64,000 nt of DNA from positions 1 through 64,000 of the forward strand of contig JAVBLD010000018.1 of NCBI GenBank assembly GCA_031553705.1, written 5' to 3'. Below the pieces are notes generated by a model. It had not been told where the DNA came from and did no database searches. It saw nothing but the letters and a program-made list of their open reading frames with translations. Source of the DNA: JAVBLD01 sp031553705. Its GTDB lineage: Bacteria; Bacteroidota; Bacteroidia; Bacteroidales; Marinifilaceae. This document shows positions 47,103 through 56,145 of the stretch, one piece after another (positions within the stretch are counted from its first letter, which is position 1; each line of letters starts with the position of its first letter). Position numbers and translations under genes: made by a program.

Positions 47103-47829
47103 GTGTAAAGTAGTTGAAAATGAATTCTAATGAATAATTAAAAGTTGATTTTTTTGCCCCTTGCCCCCTGTTCCCTATCCCTCTTATAATTTCTTTGATC
47201 TCTTCGGGCCGGTCTATGATAAAGCGGGCGCCGTTATCTTCCAGTTCGCTCCGGGAACGTAGTCCCCATGTGACGCCAACGGCAATTGTACCGCTGTTTA
47301 CAGCTGTTTGCATATCTACTCCCGAATCCCCGATATATAGAGTATTTGATTTTTCTACTCCTGTTCTGTCCAGGATTTCATATACGATGGTAGGATCGGG
47401 TTTTATCGGTATATGTTCGCGTTGTCCCAGCACTGCTTTAAAAGGAATCCTGCCGAAAAAATGGTCGACCAGTTTTACCGTGCCTTCGTGGTATTTATTC
47501 GAAGCTACAGCCAATCCGATGCCGCGCAGATGTAATCCGTCCAATAACTCTGGAATTCCGGGATAAGGACAGGTTAATTCCGTATTGTGCCGGGAATAAT
47601 AATCAATAAAGTCTTCACATAATCGCAGAATTTGTTCTGTTGTTCGTGCCGTCTCCGGTAATGCCCGTTCGATCAGTTGCAGAGCACCGTTGCCCACAAA
47701 GCCGGGATAAAGCGACAAATCATGTTCCGGATACCCGTGCCGGAGAAGGGCGTAGTTTACGCTGGCCGCTAAATCGGCGATGCTGTTTAGCAATGTTCCG
47801 TCCAGGTCAAATATCGCGAGCTGTATCAT
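47065..47829 (-). CDS. gph: HAD-family phosphatase, phosphoglycolate phosphatase-like, with extra tail
   Basis: 254 residues. The HAD motifs are FDLDGTLLNS (7-16), ASNK, KPDP and GDSGVDMQTA. The natural family end would be near EIKEIIRGIG (about residue 217). After that a 37-residue tail (GNRGQGAKKSTFNYSLEF...) is encoded by what looks like intergenic repeat sequence and runs 38 bases into wecB. The core should dephosphorylate phosphoglycolate or a related sugar phosphate. The gene-symbol assignment is by similarity only. Confidence 0.88.
   Translation of the reverse strand: MIQLAIFDLDGTLLNSIADLAASVNYALLRHGYPEHDLSLYPGFVGNGALQLIERALPETARTTEQILRLCEDFIDYYSRHNTELTCPYPGIPELLDGLHLRGIGLAVASNKYHEGTVKLVDHFFGRIPFKAVLGQREHIPIKPDPTIVYEILDRTGVEKSNTLYIGDSGVDMQTAVNSGTIAVGVTWGLRSRSELEDNGARFIIDRPEEIKEIIRGIGNRGQGAKKSTFNYSLEFIFNYFTHEKDSACFRYTS
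47110..47180. repeat. repeat-like sequence now translated as the gph tail
   Basis: AGTTGAAAATGAATTC...AAAAGTTGATTTTT followed by TTGCCCCTTGCCCCCTGTTCCC. The same word types occur in noncoding gaps at 8871-8930 and 29255-29330, so here a noncoding filler appears to have been captured by the gph frame. Confidence 0.5.
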
Positions 47830-47904
47830 TATGTCGTGAAGTTTTATTGCGAGTGTAACGAATTTTTATGGTTACCCGGCAAGCGGCTTATCCTAAAAGA
47901 AAGG

Positions 47905-47912
47905 CAAAAGTA
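47905..47912 (-). promoter_or_regulatory. candidate -7 element for gph-wecB
   Basis: On the minus strand this reads TACTTTTG, 76 bases before the gph start. Confidence 0.4.
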
Positions 47913-47923
47913 GTAAAAAGTCT

Positions 47924-48853
47924 CTATAGTTGCTTTAGAGAAGAGCGTAGTTTTTTGTACATCATATCAAATACCGGTGTGGAGACATGCAAGGCCTTTC
48001 CGGTATTTACAACATAGCCGGTCAATGTTTCCAGTTCGGTACGTTTGCCGTTTCTGAAGTCGGAGTGCATTGATGTGGTGGAACCCGGGGGCATAGTCCC
48101 ATGCTGATCAAATGTTTTTTCGACGATATCATCCGGCAAGACGATTTCTTTTGCATCGGCAATCTTTTTCAGTTCGTGGAGAAGTTGAAAAAAGGGTTCT
48201 TTATGGGTTGCAATAACTTGATCCATGTTCAGGTCATAGTAGGACGTGATTGTCGCTCCGGAAGAAATAAGAAAGAATTTCTGCCATATCCGGCTGATGA
48301 TATCTTCCGGATTGAAAGCCTGAATACCGGCATCGGTTAATAATTTCAGAAGCTCTTGCTGCCTCTTTTTGTCGTCGGTGGGGTGTCCGAAATAGAGTGA
48401 ACCATCCAGAGAAAATAGAGTGACAATTCCCGGTTTGGTCAGGCGTGTTACAATGTAAGCACAGCCGAACCATATTTTTCGATCCGGAAGCCATTGTTGA
48501 ATTTTTTCGGTGATATCCACTCCGTTGAGTAATGGAACGATTACCGTACCGGAATCAATTAGAGGGGATAGCTGGGAAATATTTTCCTCCAGGTCATATT
48601 CTTTGGTGCAGCAGAACAGGTAATCGACCGGCCCGATGTCTGCCGGTCGGTCGGTTGCAAGTGCCGGATGCGCTATAAATACCCCATTCGGCGCTCTGAC
48701 CTGTAGCCCGTCTTTCCGGATTACTTCCAGATTGGAACCCCGTGCGATATAATAGATCTTTACCGTTCTTGAATGTTCATAAAAATTTGCCAGCTTACCT
48801 CCGTAGTATCCGCCGACGCCCCCGATTCCGGATATGGCTATTCTGATGTTCAT
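47924..48853 (-). CDS. panE: 2-dehydropantoate 2-reductase-like protein
   Basis: 309 residues from Met 48853 (an ATG at 48880 would add nine residues that do not look like the family). The NADP loop GIGGVGGYYGG opens the protein, LLNGVD is the usual nicotinamide-site stretch, and the helical half contains SSMHSD-like STTSMHSDFRNGKRTELETLTGYV. PanE makes pantoate for coenzyme A, but many ketopantoate-reductase-like proteins in Bacteroidetes have other substrates. Single gene. Confidence 0.88.
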   Translation of the reverse strand: MNIRIAISGIGGVGGYYGGKLANFYEHSRTVKIYYIARGSNLEVIRKDGLQVRAPNGVFIAHPALATDRPADIGPVDYLFCCTKEYDLEENISQLSPLIDSGTVIVPLLNGVDITEKIQQWLPDRKIWFGCAYIVTRLTKPGIVTLFSLDGSLYFGHPTDDKKRQQELLKLLTDAGIQAFNPEDIISRIWQKFFLISSGATITSYYDLNMDQVIATHKEPFFQLLHELKKIADAKEIVLPDDIVEKTFDQHGTMPPGSTTSMHSDFRNGKRTELETLTGYVVNTGKALHVSTPVFDMMYKKLRSSLKQL

Positions 48854-48944
48854 GAGTACAGTTTTAGTATCGTAGGCCATGTAGCTGTTGTAATCTGCAG
48901 GTGTCGGCTTTTGACCTTACCGTTATGATGCTACTTTATTTCTG

Positions 48945-48952
48945 CAAATATA
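48945..48952 (-). promoter_or_regulatory. candidate -7 element for panE
   Basis: On the minus strand this reads TATATTTG, 92 bases before the preferred start. Confidence 0.4.
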
Positions 48953-49063
48953 ATACATTTAATCTCATAAAGATAGGCTTCAGAGCGTGAGAAAAAACAG
49001 CGGATTACAAAGAATTCTTAATTTAATTGATTTACTTTGTGTAAAGTTTAAATAAAAAGAGAG

Positions 49064-50098
49064 ATGAGAAGGTTGATGATTATTCTTTTTGTCCTGACCG
49101 GGATAGTATTAAAAGCTCAGAATGCTCCTCGGAGTAACCTGTATACCGTTATTTATAACCAATCTTTGGAGCATAGTAATTTCCCTGCGATGATCGGTGC
49201 AACGAATGTCGCTTTGGGTAATAACAAAGGGGTACAGATTGGTTTTGGGAATGTGACGTACGGCTGGCAAAGCGGGAGTCAGTTCGGCTTATTGAACTTA
49301 GTAGGTGAATATGCTAAAGGAGCCCGGTTTGGCATTATAAACTATGTCGGCGGTGACCTTTCAGGTGTGGCTTTTGGAATTATAAATTATGCAGAGGGTA
49401 ATCAGCGGGGAGCTTTGTTCGGTATCGTAAACACCCATTTAGGAGACGCGAACGGAATACATTTCGGGGTATTGAATCTGATAGGAAATAGTGCGAAAGC
49501 TACCCAATTCGGTGTCATAAACGCAGTATTAAGAGGCATTGACGGAGTTCAGTTTGGCGTGGTAAATCTGGCAAAAGAGGTAAAAGGGACCCAATTTGGT
49601 GTCATCAATATTGCCGATACGTATAAACGTGGTATGCCTTTCGGTTTGTTCTCGTTTATCAAGCACGGCGGATATCAGGCCGTAGAATTCAGTACGAATG
49701 AATTATTCCCTGTAAACATAGCGCTGAAAACTGGTGTGGAGAAGTTTTACACTTCTTTGATTTGTGCATTGAATCCGGATTTTTCAAGGCCGGTTGCCGT
49801 CGGGGTCGGCTTGGGAAGCATTGTACCGATGAACGGTCGTTTTTATTTTAATCCCGAGCTGAATTATATTTCTACCTTTCAAAGTCCGGCTGCTTCGTTT
49901 TATTCGATTTATCCCAACTTCGGTTATCGGTTCAATGACCATTTTTCAGTACTTGCGGCTCCCTCCCTGTCATGGCAGAACAGGAGTACCGGGGAACTTA
50001 ATACACCATTTTATTCACTCTATTCTGCCGGGATCGATCGGCACAACGAGCTTTATATCGGGCTTCGGTTTGCATTACGATATTATTTCAACTGGTAG
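49064..50098 (+). CDS. surface repeat protein of the LA_2272 type
   Basis: 344 residues. The signal peptide is MRRLMIILFVLTGIVLKAQ. Residues about 45-205 are tandem repeats of about 20 residues centred on FG(I/V)(I/L/V)N (for example GARFGIINYVGGDLSGVAFG, GIHFGVLNLIG, VQFGVVNLAKEVKG), matching the LA_2272-type surface repeat. The C-terminal third is a beta-rich domain ending ALRYYFNW, suggesting an outer-membrane location. The function is unknown. Confidence 0.8.
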   Translation: MRRLMIILFVLTGIVLKAQNAPRSNLYTVIYNQSLEHSNFPAMIGATNVALGNNKGVQIGFGNVTYGWQSGSQFGLLNLVGEYAKGARFGIINYVGGDLSGVAFGIINYAEGNQRGALFGIVNTHLGDANGIHFGVLNLIGNSAKATQFGVINAVLRGIDGVQFGVVNLAKEVKGTQFGVINIADTYKRGMPFGLFSFIKHGGYQAVEFSTNELFPVNIALKTGVEKFYTSLICALNPDFSRPVAVGVGLGSIVPMNGRFYFNPELNYISTFQSPAASFYSIYPNFGYRFNDHFSVLAAPSLSWQNRSTGELNTPFYSLYSAGIDRHNELYIGLRFALRYYFNW

Positions 50099-50403
50099 AA
50101 TACCTGCTGCCTGTTTGTTCTGATTTGATATAAAAGTGAATAATTCAGAGATTATATGTGGGTGTTTTGTGTCCGATCGGGTGTTTATTTGTGCGGAAAT
50201 ATATTTTGAAATCGGGAAAAATATGATTAGGTTTGTGGGTCACAAAAAAAAAGCATAAATATTGTGTGCAATAGGATAGAATTCTGTATAGGTGAGTGTA
50301 TTATAGCGATACGTTGAAAGCCGCTCAAAACGGGTAAAGGTGGTGAAGTGCAAAAAGAGGAACTCAGAATCGTTATGGAAAAGTAAATAGCTAGTCTTTT
50401 TAT
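50099..50403. other. leader and promoter region of the hdr-flx operon
   Basis: 305 AT-rich bases with no gene. It should carry the promoter of the seven-gene redox operon, but no exact TAnnTTTG was found; GTTTATTTG and TATATTTTG are off-consensus. No palindrome of the Rex type was recognised. Nothing else was seen. Confidence 0.4.
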
Positions 50404-50955
50404 ATGTCACATCAAATAAAAAATTGTTCGCTTTCCGGGAGAATTTTCGAAGAAACGGGCGTGAATGTCAGTCATTGTTATCAATGCGGAAAATGCTCGG
50501 CCGGCTGTTCGATAGCGACGGACATGGATATTACATCAAGCACTTCGATGCGTTTGTTACAATGTGAAGAGGAGGATACTGACAAGGAGCTTCTGCAGTC
50601 CGGGGCTATTTGGCTGTGTTTGTCGTGCGAGATGTGTGTTTCGCGCTGTCCGATGCAGGTCGATATACCTAAAGTCATGGATTTCCTGCGGCAGGAATCG
50701 CTTCGCAGAAAATACCGGAATAAATCTGCACAAAACATTATCAGATTCCATCGTTCGTTTATGGATATGGTGCGGCAAACCGGACGCTCTTATGAAGTGG
50801 GTCTGGTGGTTGATTATAAATTGCGGAGTAAGAAATGGATGCAGGACATATTACTGGTTCCTAAGATGTTGGTCAAGGGAAAGCTGCCTCTGTTTCCCGA
50901 GTTTGTCAAAAATAGACAAGCGGTGAAGCGTCTTTTCAAGAAAGCAAAAGTATGA
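50404..50955 (+). CDS. hdrC: heterodisulfide reductase subunit C homologue
   Basis: 183 residues. Two 4Fe-4S motifs (CYQCGKCSAGC, 25-35, and CLSCEMCVSRCP near 72-83) are in a small helical ferredoxin fold, followed by a basic tail. HdrC relays electrons from HdrA to HdrB. First gene of the operon. Its end overlaps the hdrB start (ATGA), so the two are translationally coupled. Confidence 0.92.
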   Translation: MSHQIKNCSLSGRIFEETGVNVSHCYQCGKCSAGCSIATDMDITSSTSMRLLQCEEEDTDKELLQSGAIWLCLSCEMCVSRCPMQVDIPKVMDFLRQESLRRKYRNKSAQNIIRFHRSFMDMVRQTGRSYEVGLVVDYKLRSKKWMQDILLVPKMLVKGKLPLFPEFVKNRQAVKRLFKKAKV

Positions 50956-51851
50956 ATCAGATGGAAAAAAGAATTGGTTTTTATCCGGGCTGTTCGTTGG
51001 AGGGAACTGCCGGAGAATATAATATTTCGGTGATGTCGCTGGCCAAAGTATTCGATATACACTTGGATATGGTGCCCGACTGGAATTGTTGCGGCGCTAC
51101 GGCAGCGCATAATCTGGACAAGAGATTATCGCTGGCTTTGCCGGCCAGGATATTGGCAAACGCTACCGAAGCAGGAATGCGGGAGATCCTGGTACCTTGT
51201 GCGGCTTGTTACAATCGTTTGTCGTGTACATTGCACGAATTGCAACGGGATGTATCGTTGAAACAGGAGATTGAGCAGGCGGTTGGGAAACCCATTACGG
51301 ACTCTTTGCGGATCATCAATGTGATACAGTTTATACAACAATATATATTGCCCGGATTACCGGAAAAGGTAATCCGTCCGTTCGCTGCCAAAACGGCCAG
51401 CTATTATGGTTGTCTGTTGGTTCGTCCGCATGAAGTATTGAATTTTGACCGTGTTGAAGATCCCCAGTCGATGGACGAGGTGATGAAGGCGATCGGTTCT
51501 GAAGCCGTGGACTGGCCGTTTAAGACGGAGTGTTGCGGTGCAGGATTGTCTGTTAGCCGGACCGATGTGGTGGCTCGCCTTTCGGGAAAGATTGTTAACG
51601 AAGCGGTACAACGCGGGGCAGAGGCAATTATTGTAGCCTGTCCGATGTGTCATGCCAATCTGGATATGAGGCGAAATGCCATTAATAAATATGTCGGCGC
51701 CAAGCATGATATACCGGTGCTCTATTTGAGCCAGGCTATCGGTATGGCTATCGGATTGAATGAGAAACAAACGGGAGTGGGACGCCATCTGGTGTCGGTT
51801 GATATCCGGAAATGCTGTCCGGTACGGCAATCACTCGAATCTATTAATTAA
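50952..51851 (+). CDS. hdrB: heterodisulfide reductase subunit B homologue
   Basis: 299 residues. Both CCG domains are intact: the first has Cys14, NCCGA and PCAAC, the second YYGC, ECCGAG and CPMC. In methanogens these bind two unusual non-cubane 4Fe-4S clusters that reduce the CoM-S-S-CoB disulfide. This organism is not a methanogen, so the acceptor must be another disulfide or thiol protein. No DsrC or other candidate lies in the window. The short C-terminal tail (IRKCCPVRQSLESIN) carries two extra Cys. Confidence 0.93.
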   Translation: MNQMEKRIGFYPGCSLEGTAGEYNISVMSLAKVFDIHLDMVPDWNCCGATAAHNLDKRLSLALPARILANATEAGMREILVPCAACYNRLSCTLHELQRDVSLKQEIEQAVGKPITDSLRIINVIQFIQQYILPGLPEKVIRPFAAKTASYYGCLLVRPHEVLNFDRVEDPQSMDEVMKAIGSEAVDWPFKTECCGAGLSVSRTDVVARLSGKIVNEAVQRGAEAIIVACPMCHANLDMRRNAINKYVGAKHDIPVLYLSQAIGMAIGLNEKQTGVGRHLVSVDIRKCCPVRQSLESIN

Positions 51852-51865
51852 GGAAGGAATATAAT

Positions 51866-53866
51866 ATGGCACGTATAGGAGTTTTTATTTGCCATTGCGG
51901 TGAAAATATATCGGCGACGGTTGATTGCGTTAAGGTAGCTGAGAAAGCGTCTAAGATACCCGGAGTTGCTTATGCCACGGATTATAAATATATGTGTTCT
52001 GATCCCGGTCAGACAAAAATCAAGGAAGCTATCCGCGATCACCGGCTGACGGGAGTGGTCGTGTCGGCATGTTCGCCGAGGATGCATGAGCCGACGTTCC
52101 GGAAAGCCTGTGCTGAGGCGGGCTTGAATCCGTATCTGTGCGAAATGGCCAATATCCGGGAGCACTGTTCGTGGGTACACGATAAAGGGGATAAAACAAC
52201 CCAGAAGGCTGTCGATCTGGTACGCACGCTGGTTGAGAAAGTGAAGAAAAATCAACCGCTTGAGCCTATCCGTGTGCCTGTGTGCAGGGCTGCCGTTGTG
52301 GTCGGAGGTGGTGTCGCCGGTATCCAGACTTCGCTGGATATTGCCAATGCCGGACATCAGGTTATTCTGGTGGAGCGCGATCCTTCGATCGGCGGGCACA
52401 TGTCGCAATTGTCCGAAACATTTCCGACACTTGACTGTTCGCAATGCATCCTGACGCCCCGCATGGTCGAAGTGGCGCAGCATCCCAATATTACGCTTTA
52501 TACCTATTCCGAGGTGGAGAGCATGGATGGTTTTATCGGCAATTTCAATGTAAAGATCCGGCGTAAAGCACGGAGTGTGGATGAAAAAACATGTACCGGT
52601 TGCGGGGTTTGTACCGGGAAATGCCCGACTAAGGATATTCCCAGCGAGTTTGAACAGGGATTGGCTTACCGTAGGGCTATTTATGTACCGTTTCCGCAAG
52701 CCGTTCCGAATAAACCGGTCATCGACCGGGCGCATTGCCATTTTTTTGCTACCGGCAAATGTAAGGTATGCGAGAAAGTATGTCCTACCGGAGCGATCCA
52801 TTTCGATCAGGAGGACGAAATTGTTAATGTGCAGGCAGGAGCCATCGTATTGGCTACCGGTTTCGAGGTAAAGAAGACCGATTTCTTCCCCGAATACGGA
52901 TATGGAAAATATAAAGATGTCATCAACGGATTACAGTTCGAGCGCTTGGCGTCGGCATCGGGTCCCACATTGGGCGAAATCCGGAGGCCGTCGGACGGAA
53001 AAGTGCCTCAGAAAATTGTTTTTGTCGCATGTGCCGGTTCGCGCGATCCGGTAAAAGGAATTCCGTATTGTTCAAAGATATGTTGTATGTATACCGCTAA
53101 ACATGCGATGCTTTACAAGCATAAAGTGCATGAAGGGACCCCGTATGTGTTTTATATGGATATCCGGGCGGCAGGCAAGAACTATGACGAGTTTACCCGG
53201 CGGGCGATCGAGGAGGACGGAGCAAAATATATCCGCGGCCGGGTTTCCAATATCTATGAAAAAGAGGGCAAATTAGTTGTACGGGGGGCTGATACCCTGC
53301 TGGGAGGCAGGCCTGTTGAAATTGAAGCGGATATGGTCGTACTGGCTACTGCCGGGGTTTCCTGCGACGGGGCTGAAGCATTGGCACAAAAACTGCATGT
53401 TTCTTACGATGCATATAAATTCTTTGCGGAGGCGCATCCGAAGTTAAAACCGGTTGAAACAAATACCGCCGGAATATATCTGGCAGGAGCATGCCAAGCG
53501 CCCAAGGATATTCCCGAAAGCGTGGCGGCAGCTTCCGGAGCGGCAGCTAAAGTGATAGGCCTGTTCTCTAAGAGCGAACTGACACGTGAACCTTTGATCG
53601 CTAAAGTGAAACGGACTGTGGCTCCGCCATTCTCCACTTGTATGGGATGTATGATGTGCGCTACCGTTTGTCCGTACCAGGCTATCGGCCAGGAGGAGAT
53701 CAGGGACCGCAACGGGAATACAGTGAAGGTAATAGCTCAGATTAATCCCGGTTTGTGCCAGGGATGCGGAACATGTACCTCTTTGTGTAAATCGAAGTCC
53801 ATCGATCTGGAAGGATATTCGAACGCCCAGGTATATGCTGAAGTAGAGGCATTGTTGAATGATTAA
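51866..53866 (+). CDS. hdrA: heterodisulfide reductase subunit A homologue, FAD bifurcation centre
   Basis: 666 residues, single-chain HdrA. An N-terminal domain with ICHCG and SACSPRMHEPTF precedes the FAD fold (VVVGGGVAGIQ, 145-154; LVERDPSIGGHMSQL). Ferredoxin-type clusters are C243/246/249/253, C291/299/302/306, and, in a C-terminal ferredoxin domain, C592/595/598/602 and C631/634/637/641. Family knowledge: HdrA FAD splits electron pairs between a high-potential acceptor (HdrB) and a low-potential one (ferredoxin). No in-frame UGA suggests selenocysteine. Confidence 0.95.
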   Translation: MARIGVFICHCGENISATVDCVKVAEKASKIPGVAYATDYKYMCSDPGQTKIKEAIRDHRLTGVVVSACSPRMHEPTFRKACAEAGLNPYLCEMANIREHCSWVHDKGDKTTQKAVDLVRTLVEKVKKNQPLEPIRVPVCRAAVVVGGGVAGIQTSLDIANAGHQVILVERDPSIGGHMSQLSETFPTLDCSQCILTPRMVEVAQHPNITLYTYSEVESMDGFIGNFNVKIRRKARSVDEKTCTGCGVCTGKCPTKDIPSEFEQGLAYRRAIYVPFPQAVPNKPVIDRAHCHFFATGKCKVCEKVCPTGAIHFDQEDEIVNVQAGAIVLATGFEVKKTDFFPEYGYGKYKDVINGLQFERLASASGPTLGEIRRPSDGKVPQKIVFVACAGSRDPVKGIPYCSKICCMYTAKHAMLYKHKVHEGTPYVFYMDIRAAGKNYDEFTRRAIEEDGAKYIRGRVSNIYEKEGKLVVRGADTLLGGRPVEIEADMVVLATAGVSCDGAEALAQKLHVSYDAYKFFAEAHPKLKPVETNTAGIYLAGACQAPKDIPESVAAASGAAAKVIGLFSKSELTREPLIAKVKRTVAPPFSTCMGCMMCATVCPYQAIGQEEIRDRNGNTVKVIAQINPGLCQGCGTCTSLCKSKSIDLEGYSNAQVYAEVEALLND

Positions 53867-53879
53867 GTGATCACTATAT

Positions 53880-54317
53880 ATGGAGGATTTTGAACCTAAA
53901 ATAGTCGCTTTTGTATGTAACTGGTGTACATACGCCGGTGCGGACCTTACCGGGACAAGCCGGATAAAATATTCGCCCAATGTGAAAATTGTCCGTTTTC
54001 CATGTACGGGTCGTATCGATTTTATGCTTCTTTTAAAAGCTTTTGCTAATGGAGCCGATGGTATTATCGTATCGGGCTGTCATCCGAACGATTGTCATTA
54101 TACTTCCGGAAATTTCCATGCCCGGAGGCGCTGGACGGTATTCAGAAGCCTGCTCGATTTCTCGGGAATAGATGTCGACCGGATCAGTTTCACCTGGGTA
54201 TCGGCTGCCGAAGGAGGCAAGTGGGCGGATGTGGTCAATTCGACCGCTGAAAAGATAAAAAAGCTCGGACCGTATCAGGAGTACCGAGAAATAATGAACG
54301 AAACACAAGAAGTATAA
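53880..54317 (+). CDS. flxD: MvhD/FlxD-like 2Fe-2S protein
   Basis: 145 residues, a typical MvhD/FlxD length. Cysteines suited to one 2Fe-2S cluster are in FVCNWCTY, FPCTGRID and GCHPNDCHY. In known complexes this subunit carries electrons between the oxidoreductase module and HdrA. Position directly after hdrA supports the name. Two bases separate it from the next gene. Confidence 0.9.
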   Translation: MEDFEPKIVAFVCNWCTYAGADLTGTSRIKYSPNVKIVRFPCTGRIDFMLLLKAFANGADGIIVSGCHPNDCHYTSGNFHARRRWTVFRSLLDFSGIDVDRISFTWVSAAEGGKWADVVNSTAEKIKKLGPYQEYREIMNETQEV

Positions 54318-54319
54318 TC

Positions 54320-55120
54320 ATGGCAAATATACAGGAAACCGGGAGAAGAGTCCTTGAAGAGGGTACATGTGTCGTGATCGGATATGCCGAAGGCACTAAC
54401 GGTCGTGTCCGGCCGGTCTTTGCACGGACTCCCGACCAGGCCGGTCAATTGATTTATGATGACAGATGCGTGCAGAATCTTGCCGGCTATCTGTACAAAA
54501 AAGAGGTGACACGGCTCGGGAAGCCGGTTATTGTGGCGAATATCCCGACATTGCGGAGCATTCTGCGGTTGGCTGTGGAAAATCAGCTTGCTAACGGTTC
54601 TTTTTCCGCTTTGGTGGAAGAGACGCCCGGACAGTTTACCGAACTGCGCGAATTGGCGGAGATAGAGCATTTCCTGCAAGGCCGGGAATATAATCAGGCT
54701 GATGAGGATAAAAAGCTTTCGGAATGGCTGCGCTCTGCATCGCGTCAGGAGAGATGGAATTTCTGGCAAACGGAATTTGAGAGATGTATTAAATGTTATG
54801 CCTGCCGTCAGGCTTGTCCGCTTTGTTATTGTTCGCAATGTACCGTTGAGGAGAACCAGCCGCAGTGGATATCTGTGGCTTCTCACCGTTTGGGAAATAC
54901 GGAATGGCACATTATGCGGGCAATGCATCTGGCAGGACGTTGTGTTACTTGCGGACAATGCGGTGATGCCTGTCCGATGGATATCCCGATCCATCTACTG
55001 ACATTCCATGTCGCGGATACCGTGAAGGAGACCTATGGCATACAGGCCGGAACCAGTCTGGAAGAGGGATCGGCCATGAGCACCTATCGTCCGGAAGACC
55101 GTGAAAGTTTTATTCGTTAA
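54320..55120 (+). CDS. flxC: FlxC-like iron-sulfur protein
   Basis: 266 residues. An N-terminal globular half without cysteine motifs is followed by two cluster-binding blocks: CIKCYACRQACPLCYCSQC (near 156-174) and CVTCGQCGDACPM (near 212-224). These fit two 4Fe-4S clusters plus extra Cys. No flavin motif is seen. By gene order it corresponds to FlxC of flxABCD-hdrABC clusters. Confidence 0.8.
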   Translation: MANIQETGRRVLEEGTCVVIGYAEGTNGRVRPVFARTPDQAGQLIYDDRCVQNLAGYLYKKEVTRLGKPVIVANIPTLRSILRLAVENQLANGSFSALVEETPGQFTELRELAEIEHFLQGREYNQADEDKKLSEWLRSASRQERWNFWQTEFERCIKCYACRQACPLCYCSQCTVEENQPQWISVASHRLGNTEWHIMRAMHLAGRCVTCGQCGDACPMDIPIHLLTFHVADTVKETYGIQAGTSLEEGSAMSTYRPEDRESFIR

Positions 55121-55128
55121 ATCATACC

Positions 55129-56145
55129 ATGATGTTTATATCTGTTAAATTATTACGGAAACAATCTTACCCGGAGTTGGTACGGCGACTTGCGCAAGAG
55201 AACCAGGTATATGCTCCCGTAACTAAAAATAATGTCGTTTTATACCGGTCGATACAATCGCCCGAAGAGATCGAAGAGGATTATATTTTACCCCGGTTGT
55301 CTCCCAAATCATTCGTTTTCCCGCGGGTAGAACAGCTTTTTTCTTATAAAAAGAGCAAAGGCGATGTAGAGGTCCGGAATATAGATACTGCTCATTTCCC
55401 TAGCCGGGTTATTTGGGGTGTACGCCCATGCGATGCCCAGGGAATCGAGCTGCTGTATAAAGTTTTCTCGGACGATCCGAAAGATGAGATATTCGAAGCG
55501 CGTATCGAAAAAACAACAGTGATCGGAATGTCTTGCGACAAGACAGATTCTTATTGTTTTTGCCCGAAGGATACTCCGGGGAGTACCGTAGGTAGCGATA
55601 TTTTACTTACCCGGGTCGAGGATGGCGATTTTCTGGCGGAGATCATTACCGAAAAAGGGAAAAGAGTGAGCGATCGCTACTCCGATTTATTTGAAGATGA
55701 ACGGGATAATGTAGATAAAAATAAATATCTTGCTGAAGTCCAGAATCAAATCGATAAGGAAAAGTTGTCGAATAAGTTGCCGGCTATGTTCGAGTCGGCA
55801 GTGTTTGACGAGCAGGCGTTACGTTGCATCGGTTGCGGTACATGCGCTTATGTTTGTCCTGTATGCAGTTGTTTCGATATTCAGGATGAGTCGAGAGGAA
55901 ATTGCGGACAACGTCTCCGCTGTTGGGACAGTTGCGGATTCGGGTTGTTTACCCTGCATACCTCCGGGCATAACCCGCGCAATACACAAGGGCAAAGGTG
56001 GCGTCAACGCTTGATGCATAAATTTTATTATATACCCGAAAACAGTCAATCAACCGGATGTGTCGGTTGCGGCCGTTGCTCGCGCAGCTGCCCGGTAGAT
56101 ATTAATCTGGTCGAGAATCTTAACGTAATAAATGGAAATGAATAA
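55129..56145 (+). CDS. flxB: FlxB-like (AsrA/sulfhydrogenase-beta-like) iron-sulfur protein
   Basis: 338 residues. Two 4Fe-4S motifs sit in the C-terminal third (CIGCGTCAYVCPVC near 228-241 and CVGCGRCSRSCP near 306-317), with CGQRLRCWDSCGF between them. The N-terminal two-thirds (GVRPCDAQGIELLYKVF) resembles the AsrA/HydB family. It passes electrons from FlxA. The start is either of two adjacent ATGs. It overlaps flxA by 14 bases. Confidence 0.85.
   Translation: MMFISVKLLRKQSYPELVRRLAQENQVYAPVTKNNVVLYRSIQSPEEIEEDYILPRLSPKSFVFPRVEQLFSYKKSKGDVEVRNIDTAHFPSRVIWGVRPCDAQGIELLYKVFSDDPKDEIFEARIEKTTVIGMSCDKTDSYCFCPKDTPGSTVGSDILLTRVEDGDFLAEIITEKGKRVSDRYSDLFEDERDNVDKNKYLAEVQNQIDKEKLSNKLPAMFESAVFDEQALRCIGCGTCAYVCPVCSCFDIQDESRGNCGQRLRCWDSCGFGLFTLHTSGHNPRNTQGQRWRQRLMHKFYYIPENSQSTGCVGCGRCSRSCPVDINLVENLNVINGNE

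Noticed and set aside
51848..52801. 317-residue open frame on the minus strand opposite hdrA
   Set aside because: It is antisense to a clearly conserved gene with all its cluster cysteines. The protein has no recognisable domain and reflects the codon bias of hdrA.
51866..53866. Possible selenocysteine in HdrA, as in some methanogens
   Set aside because: The frame is continuous with no in-frame UGA, and the usual Cys positions are occupied by Cys.
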